A DNA stretch of 64,000 nt, from NCBI GenBank assembly GCA_027627225.1, contig CM051040.1, forward strand, positions 26,006,634 through 26,070,633. Direction: 5' to 3'. The position numbers and the translations under genes are program-made. Origin of the DNA: Congeria kusceri. Its lineage: Eukaryota; Mollusca; Bivalvia; Myida; Dreissenidae. Positions 53,901-62,900 of the stretch are shown here, one piece after another. The notes under the pieces are model-generated. The model made no database searches. It was not told the DNA's origin and saw nothing but the letters and a program-made list of their open reading frames with translations. Every line of letters begins with the position of its first letter. Position 1 is the stretch's first letter.

Positions 53901-56900
53901 GACGCGCCTCAAATGTATTTCTAATCGAAACTAAATAGGAAAACACATATACAGTATACACACAAGTACATGTACTATGATGGTCCTCAATTCTAATCGT
54001 TATGAGTTTTGGTTTAGAGTTATATATTTTAGCTTGATATAGTCAGTCCGAGTCTTATGAAAATCCATGTCTGTATTCTGAGTCTTTTTGAGAAGATCAC
54101 TTGAACGCACCATGTCAGCTTGGATCGAACCCATGATCTACCGACTCCAAGGTGGACACTATATCAATTTCACCACCGCCACTGGTCTTTTACATATGAG
54201 TTTTGGCTTGAACTACGTATAATTCTATCATGACACGCGCAGAGTTTTTTTTATAGAGAAAGAACAAAATTGGCCATTGTTAAACTACCAATAAACAACC
54301 CGAAACAATAGTTCCAAAACTGTAAAATATACGTCGCGTCGTTATAGCAGAAAATGTTGTCAGGTCATGTTATAATCGAAATAATTTTCTTATTATTGTT
54401 GTTTACGGCTAATAAACAACGATTTGAAGTTCTGATGCGTTATATAAAACAAATCGGCAAACGCCATCGTGGTTTAATTCATATGCATCAGAACTCCAAA
54501 TCTTTGTTTATTAGCCGATCAACAACTCTTAATCGAAAATTATTTCTCATTTTTATTATTTTCGGTCCATTTCCAGCTGTCTGCAGGTGTTCAACACTAT
54601 TCGCTGGTACGTGTTCTGGGTGTGTGTCTTCAGTCTCTTCCAAGGCTTCATCGTCAACGGCGTCATCAACGCGGTCATCACGACCCTCGAGAAGCGCTAC
54701 GACCTGCCCAGCTCCAAGTCCGGCCTCATTGCCAGCTCCAACGACTTCTTCGCCTTTTTTCTCGTCCTCGTGATCAGTTTCTATGGCAGCGAGAGGCACA
54801 AGCCCAAACTCATCGGCATCGGCGTCTTGGTCCTTGGCCTCGGAAGTTTCGTGTTTTCTCTTCCACAGTTCTTCGCTGGGAAATATGACTTCCGTGGCTC
54901 AGGTATTGATCTCCATCTGGAAAATATGACTTCCGTGGCTCATGTATAGATTTCCATCTGGGAAATATGACTTCCGTGGCTCAGGTATAGATCTCCATCT
55001 GGGTAATATGACTTCCGTGGCTCAGGTATAGATTTCCATCTGGGAAATATGACTTCCGTGGCTCAGGTATAGATTTCCATCTGGGAAATATGACTTCCGT
55101 GGCTCAGGTATAGATTTCCATCTGGGAAATATGACTTCCGTGGCTCAGGTATAGATCTCCATCTGGAAAATATGACTTCCGTTGCTCGGGTATAGATCTC
55201 CATCTGGGAAATATGACTTCCGTGGCTCGAGTATAGATCTCCATCTGGGTAATATGACTTCCGTGGCTCAGGTATAGATTTCCATCTGGGGAATATGACT
55301 TCCGTGGCTCAGGTATAGATTTCCATCTGGGAAATATGACTTCCGTGGCTCAGGTATAGATCTCCATCTGGGAAATATGACTTCCGTGGCTCGGGTATAG
55401 ATTTCCATCGTTTTTAAATACATAAAAATCGAGTGTATGAGTATTTCGTAGTTTATGAAGACCTTTTGTATTGAAGCTGCATTATTATATATATATGTTA
55501 ACTAATTGAGTGTTCCCTACTGTATTTACTTGAAATCTGGGACAAATTAAGAAATCATTTTATAACTTTCAACTGTTTTTGGTAAATTTGGTAATTTTGT
55601 ACCGCCGGTAATGCCATGTACGTATGAACAGTTTCACACATAACTTAAACATGAATGGACATAAAAGTTAATAGATTTTTAGAAAGTTTATTGAGAAATA
55701 AACAAATGTATATTTTATTCTATGTCTATAGAAAACATTAACACATGTCATGTTTAAATGGTGAATTGTATGTGTGTATTAGATCTCGAGGACTTCGAGA
55801 ACGTGTGTAAACCCGGAAATGGAACCAACGCATGCGCAGTCACGTCACCGGATCAGCTGACGTCACAGCAAAAAATGTCCTCCCTGTCTAACTTCCTGTA
55901 TTTGTTCATGCTGGCCAACGCCCTACACGGCGCTGGTTCCACGCCTATGTTTACTCTGGGAACCAGCTTTATAGACGAAAACAGTCGTGCGGAGGAGACG
56001 CCATTTTTCCTCGGTTGGTTGCTATGGAAAATTCAATAATGTTTGAGTTCATACTTTCATTTAATGAAATAATATACTATATAAACATGTGTTTGTTTGA
56101 TTTGCATTATTCCTCATTTAGACTTCAAAGCGAGTACATTAAAATCGTTTCTTTAAATGTTTGATACACAGTAGGCTATCGAAGTATTATTTCTGTTAAA
56201 CAGAAAGATTGATGTAAATATATAGGATCTGAGTTGTCATTTCATACCATATTTTATTAAACGAGTTCAGGAATTTTGTTAGTAAGCGAGCCTTTGGCGA
56301 GCTTACTAACAAATTTCCTGGACGAGTTTAATACAATATGGTATCAAATGACAACGAGTGTCAGATCTTTTTTATCAAATGCTTTTAAACGAAACAAACA
56401 TCTTATAATTTTACCAAAACATGTTGATAAATCCAAACAGTTGTGCACTGACGTGACGTCATTTCATGTTGACGACGTCATTTCACCAAAATAACGTCAT
56501 CCGATTGGTCAGTCGAAGAATATGTAGCCAATGTAAACGCTCAAAATGTTATGTTACACATGTGTAAGATAGAAATACTCGTAATGGTTGTATTACACGG
56601 GAAACAAGGTATAGCATGTGATAAAATTACTTTTGTTAATAATCATGCATCTATTAATCGGTACTTATTTAACCGAACTGGTTTTTATGTTTATAATCTT
56701 AATTTCTTCGAGAAACGATTGCTTTTTGAGTTTCAATATATCATATTGTTTTGTATGGAGAAAGCACGACAAACACCGTTAACATGTATTCTATTGGTTG
56801 TAGATTACAAGTGAGGCGTGTCGTGGGAAAATCAGGCTTAATGCATATGCGTAAAGTGTCGCCACGGATTAGCCTGTGCAGTCCGCACAGGCTAATCCAG

Positions 56901-59900
56901 GACGACACTTTCCGTTTTTATGGTATTTTCTGTTTCAAGGAAGTCTCTTCTAAACATAAATCCACTGTAGGCGGAAAGTGTCGTCCCGGATAAGCCTATG
57001 CGGACTGCACAGACTGATCCGGGACGACACTTAACGCACGTACATTTAGCCCGATTTTCCCACGATACGCCTCAAATGCAAGCATTAATCTTTTCCAGGT
57101 ATCATCTATTGCTTGGTGTCACTAGGCGTGGCCGGGGGATACCTGGGTGGCGGTCAGTTCCTCAACATCTACGTGGACGCCGTAACCGTGGCAACGGAAA
57201 GGTTGGTTTGTGTGTTAAGATTTATGTTTATTCGTACACTGTTCATTAATTCAATCCTTTGGCCATTGTTTCATTAACTCGTTTTTGTCGTTCATTCATT
57301 TGTTCGCTCAATTATTTATTCTATCATTCAAGAACGTGCAATTCCCATCAAAGATTAATTAACTGACTATTTCATAGTGTATCGCAGTGAGACTTCATAT
57401 AAATCATAATCATATACAATAACCATCTATAACAAACCATAAAGTACATGTATATGCGAGAAACAGAAATTTATGCCTGTACATGTGGATGACCCTGCAT
57501 CAGGCATAAAATAAGATATTGTTTGTTTCCCATCCAGCTAAACTTGCCCGTAAAAATCGCCACTACTCAAAATATGTTTTGAAAGTAGTCAAAACTATTT
57601 AATTTTATTTGCGCAAACATTTTGGATACAAATCTGTAAAAACGAATAAAATGAATTTTCCTTGCAGTAGAAACTGTTTGTTGTTTAAAAGTAATGATAA
57701 TTATGATTTTATTCATACTGTCAAAAATTGTTGTTTATCTACGATATATGTCTTTGTTGTCAAAGTATTTTTCTACAGAGTTTCTAGGGATTGTATTACC
57801 TAACAACAAACGAGTTCTACAAAATATGTAACTATTGTTTGAATCAAATCCTTGTCAAAAAAAGCACGTGGTAAACTATCCATAAATGGACAAACTTTGC
57901 TTTTTTTAATCAAATTTTTTTTATATGTGTAATAAGAAAAAAAAAATCTTCCTACCTACCTACACAGCCTTAACAAGCATTTGTCAGGTAGGGGAAACAA
58001 ACACTATTTTATTACGCCCGCAAGCATTTTAAATACCAGAGGCCGTACACTTAATCCGAAATTGTTTATTGAATCAAAGTTGTATCCATTTTAATGTACA
58101 CCCCTTGCCTACTTTTTAACTATAGAGACAACTTGTTTCAAATAGCAGCAGCGCTGACTATTCCTGTGATATCGACTATATACTGATATACTATCTACAG
58201 CCTGAGGATCACGCCCATGGATCCCCGGTGGGTGGGGGCCTGGTGGATCCCCTTCCTTATTAGCGGTACGGTCATGCTGCTGGTCGCGGTCCCCATCCTC
58301 GGATACCCCAAGCAACTTCCAGGTATCGCATTTCTACTGTTCATATACGTATCATCTGTACATCAAACAAACGTAATGCGTACTGTGTAAATATGCCAAG
58401 GTAAATTATATCATGGCCAACCAACTAAGCTCATTATTTCGTTGAAACATAGCTTAAATAATTTTTCCAAACTATCATTTATAAGGACTATTAGACATAT
58501 TCTCTGGTAACATATGTATTAGATCTATTAGAAATTACTTTGGTGAAATCTATTTTTCTTCGATTTCATCGCGTCTGCCGTCGCGCAACAGGAAGTGCAA
58601 AGCTGCAGCAGGAGCGGAAGTCGGAGGCCTCGCAGGCGGTGTCCAGCAAGGAGCAGCAGATAGGCCGCGACTGGAGACAGTTCCCCAGAGCCATGTTCAA
58701 TCTAGTGAGAGCGGATGTTGTTGTTTTTTTCAAAAATAACTTAAATTACAGAATCGTTGATCGTTGATTTATTGTATCTCTTTTCTTCTGATATCTTAGA
58801 TTATCCCTAATTAGCCATTGTTGCTGGTCTCAATGCAGATACTGATACAAGCCCGTATAAACTTTGAACCAGTTGTTTTTGTTCCAAATGAGATAAGAAC
58901 ATTTTAAAAACTACTGTCACTGTTTATGTCACTGTCTCGTCCGATCAGATACGCAACCCCACCTTCCTGTTCCTGACCCTGAGCGCTTGCGCGGAGGGGA
59001 TGATCATCAGTGGAGTCGCGACGTTTGGCGCCAAGTTCCTGCAGGAGAAGTTCAACCTCCCGGCAGCTTTTGCCAGCTTTGTGATGGGTAATTATGACGT
59101 CATAAATATCTCTCGCCTAATGGCGTCACGTGTCCTTTTGGGTTATAGTACCCAACAGAGAACAAAACTTGATTAAAATACCGTCTATAATTACAAAATT
59201 TTCTTGAAATATCGTAGCTGTATAGTATCGAAATCAATGATTGTGTGACGTCACGTAAAACATATATCATGCATGGTCATAACTTCTGAAATATATTTAT
59301 TTTAAATAAAATTGACCGTTTACCTATATGTACATATGATTAAGCTTCAACAACAAACCGTTTTTAAAGAGACGCTAAAAAAATGAAAGAAAAAACATTT
59401 TCAGGAATAATCACCGTGCCCGGTGCGGGTGGGGGGATGTTGCTGGGCGGTTTCATAGTGAAGAGGGGCGGGCTGAAATGTCGAGGGATCATCCGGCTGA
59501 ACATGTTGGGCGCCACCCTCGGGCTGCTGATCAGCGCCGTCTTCTGGCTCCAGTGCCCCACTCAGAACATCGCGGGAGTCAGCACCGATTACGCCACCGG
59601 CAGGTAGGGGTACGGGGCTTTTGTCAGTGGGAGGTAGGCTGTAGGGATCCTGTAACCTGTAGGTACTGATCGGGTTAGAATGTAGTCACTAGCATATAGG
59701 ATACGCGGATTTCGGAATTTATTACTCTGGCCTGTAGGGTACAGGCATGCTTTCACTTAAATTGTGGGTACTGAACGGGGATTACGTTATTATAATTTAG
59801 GATTTCCTTGTGTATTATTATACTGTAATGGCGTGTGACATTAATGAACAGGATACTTCCGGAAAATATCAATTTTTAGGACTAAAATTTTTGTTAATAA

Positions 59901-62900
59901 AAATCAAATTTTTCTATGGTTTTAGTAACTTATTGTGACTATTATTTTTCTTATTATATGGCGGAGAGTTGATTTTTACCGTCATAACGGGACTGGACGA
60001 AGGCGTATTAGAAACAAACACATGAACTGTCAGTCTAAAGATGTATCAAACAGAATTCGAATTTATTTAATTTCTTTCTCACTCCCGTTGCCTGGCGAAC
60101 GTTTCAGCCCTAGGGCGGCGCCGGTAGACCTGGTCAGCACGTGCAATGCGGACTGCGGATGCAGCGAGCGGACGTACGAGCCGGTGTGCGGACTGGACGG
60201 AAGTATCTACTTTACCCCGTGCCACGCCGGATGTGACGGCCAGTTCACGCTCATGCAGGGACCCATCGGGCCGTTCAAAGTGAGAGAAATTATTTTTGTA
60301 AATACAGCAAAGTCCCATTTATGAACAAGGATGTCTTCAGATATAGACTTAAAATTGTATACGGAATTGTGTACGAATTCTATGTTTTATAACTTGATAT
60401 GGTGAACAAAAAGTAACTAAGCAATTATATAGATACATATTTAGGCTGTACCTATGCAAAAATACTGAAAGCAACAAAGAGGTTGTAATAGATCTATGCA
60501 TAACAGCAAACTGTAGCTTCAATTTTAAGTAGTATATACTAGTATGTGTATTAAAGTCTTAATGTCCTGTTATGTTACATCGCTATAGTACATGTAATTC
60601 ATAATTTTGTATCAGTGCGTTGTGTATGCAGTTCATGTTGTAGATGTACACAAATTGTTCCTGTGTGGCCGAGGGTCTCTTCCACAAAATGAACAACATT
60701 ACCATGACAACCACCATGGCAACCACTGTATCCATGGAGTCGACAACGGATTCAAGCGTAAATGGGACTGGGCCGCCCATGGGTGCGAAAAAAAGATATA
60801 TTTAGTTTAGTAACATTAAAATAATTACTAATGTTAGCCACACCGGAAGTTTACATTATATTTTTGTGCTAATCGAATTTCAAACTATTCAAAAGTTATA
60901 CGTATCTTTTCTGCGTTTAGAATATACTCGTACAAGAAGAAATTACTAAAATATGGAATAAAAAACAAAATATAAAGAAAAATCTTGAAGATCTGTATAT
61001 GCGTATTTTTTTAAATTTATTTATTGTATCCTAAAACAAATATCTACTCATTAGAGTTTTCGAATGAACAGTAAAATGTAAAAAGATACATTTATTTAGG
61101 CAACTAAACCTCATCTAAAGGCATTTCAGCAAAGAGTTCTTCTTTGTTCACTTTTCCTCTATTTACGATCGAAGTGTATGATAATTAACGGCTTTAGGTG
61201 TTTTTCTCTTTATGCCACTACTTCTGGTCCCGTGTTCACAAAACAAATTGAACCTGATTTTCAGGTTTAAGATTAACTTTAGCCATATATTTCAGGATCA
61301 AGGTCAAAAATGGCGTTCACTTAAAATTTAATCAATTTTAATTGATGATGAAATATATAGTAAACATGAATATCAACTCTTGCCAGGGTACATTTGCCAT
61401 CTGATATGAATATTTTAATCAAAACCTAACGAAAACTCATGTTGCTTTTATCGAGAAGACAAGTTATTTCTACAATAACATATTATTGAGAGTCCGATTA
61501 TTTGAGCTGGAATATTAAGATCAGCTGAGATTAATCTTGATCCTGCAGTTAATCTTTTGTGAGCACTGCTTCTGTTGTAAGATTGTACACTTTTCCTGCA
61601 GGTGCGTACCAGGGTATCTGCATGTCGGACTGCCAGATGCTGTACGTGGTGGCGCCCCTGCTGTTTGTGGGTATGATGCTGACCTTCATGACCTGCTCAC
61701 CCACCCAGACCGCCACCATGAGGTGAGCTCGGGGCGGGGTCAAAATCGATTTAAGAAATATTTTTCGATTTATCGTTGTTTATCGGCTAATAAACAACGG
61801 TTTGGAGTTCTAATGCATAGAGGCTACTAGACCTCGGTTTGGAGTTCTAATGCGTAGGAATTAAATTACGAGCCGAAGTGGTTTAATCAGAACGACAAAC
61901 AGTTGTTTATTTACAGATAAAAACGCTATTTCGATTCTAACTTGATCTGGCATTAAAGCACGCAGAATACAACACGCGGCCTTCGACGTGTAAGCGATTT
62001 TTGGTAGACAAATGACAGAAGTTAATAAAGTTAAATAATGGTTAACAAAAAAAGAAGAAAATCTTATATTTGGTTTACCACAAACAAGATAATAGACTTT
62101 ACCTAACGCGGCCTTCGACGAGTAAGCGATTTTTGGTAGACAAATGACAGAAGTTAATGAAGTTAAATAATGTTTAAAAAAAGATGAACATCGTATATTT
62201 GTTTTACCACAAACAAGATAATAAACTTTACCTTAACATACAATGCAAATGTAGTTTTTAACGCCTAGTGTTAATGAATAGTTCACTTGACTGTGATTGT
62301 TTTGAATTAACATTTTGGTGTTTTTTTTCGGAGGTTATTTTTGTTGTTGTGATTGTGTTGTAGTTGTTATGGTTGTTACGATTGTTGTGATTGTTATGAT
62401 TGTTATGATTGTTGTGATTGTTGTGGTTGTTGTGATTTTTATGATTGTTATGATCGTTGTGATTGTTATGATTGTTATAACTGTTGTGATTGTGTTGTTG
62501 TTGTGATTGTTATGGTTGTTATTATTGTTGTGATGGTTGTGATCGTTATGGTTGTTATTATTGTTATGACTGTTATGATTGGTGTGATTGTTGTGGTTGT
62601 TGTTGTTTTTTGTTGTTGTTGTTATCACTACTGATATGGTTGTTATGACACAGGTGCGTTCATGAGAATCAGAGGTCCATCGCTATAGGTCTGCAGTGGC
62701 TCTTCCTCCGACTGCTCGGTAAGGATTGTCGCCCTTGCTCGCGCATGCGCTGTCATAATGTCACGATGAATTAAACAAACCATCATTATTGGAATTTTGA
62801 AAATAAACAAAATTCTAGTTTTTTTATAAGTATTACTGATTTACTGTGAATACTGTTTCATCACGATACCAATTATTATAATGTGTCATGTGAAAAGAAG

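Noticed and set aside
54488..54799. 103-codon minus-strand frame rich in Glu/Asp/Ala
   Set aside because: Antisense shadow of the GC-rich SLCO exon 3.
58109..58315. 68-codon minus-strand frame
   Set aside because: Antisense shadow of SLCO exon 6, which carries the WVGAWW signature on the + strand.
62315..62634. Val/Ile-, Cys- and Asn/His-rich frames
   Set aside because: Microsatellite translation on both strands.
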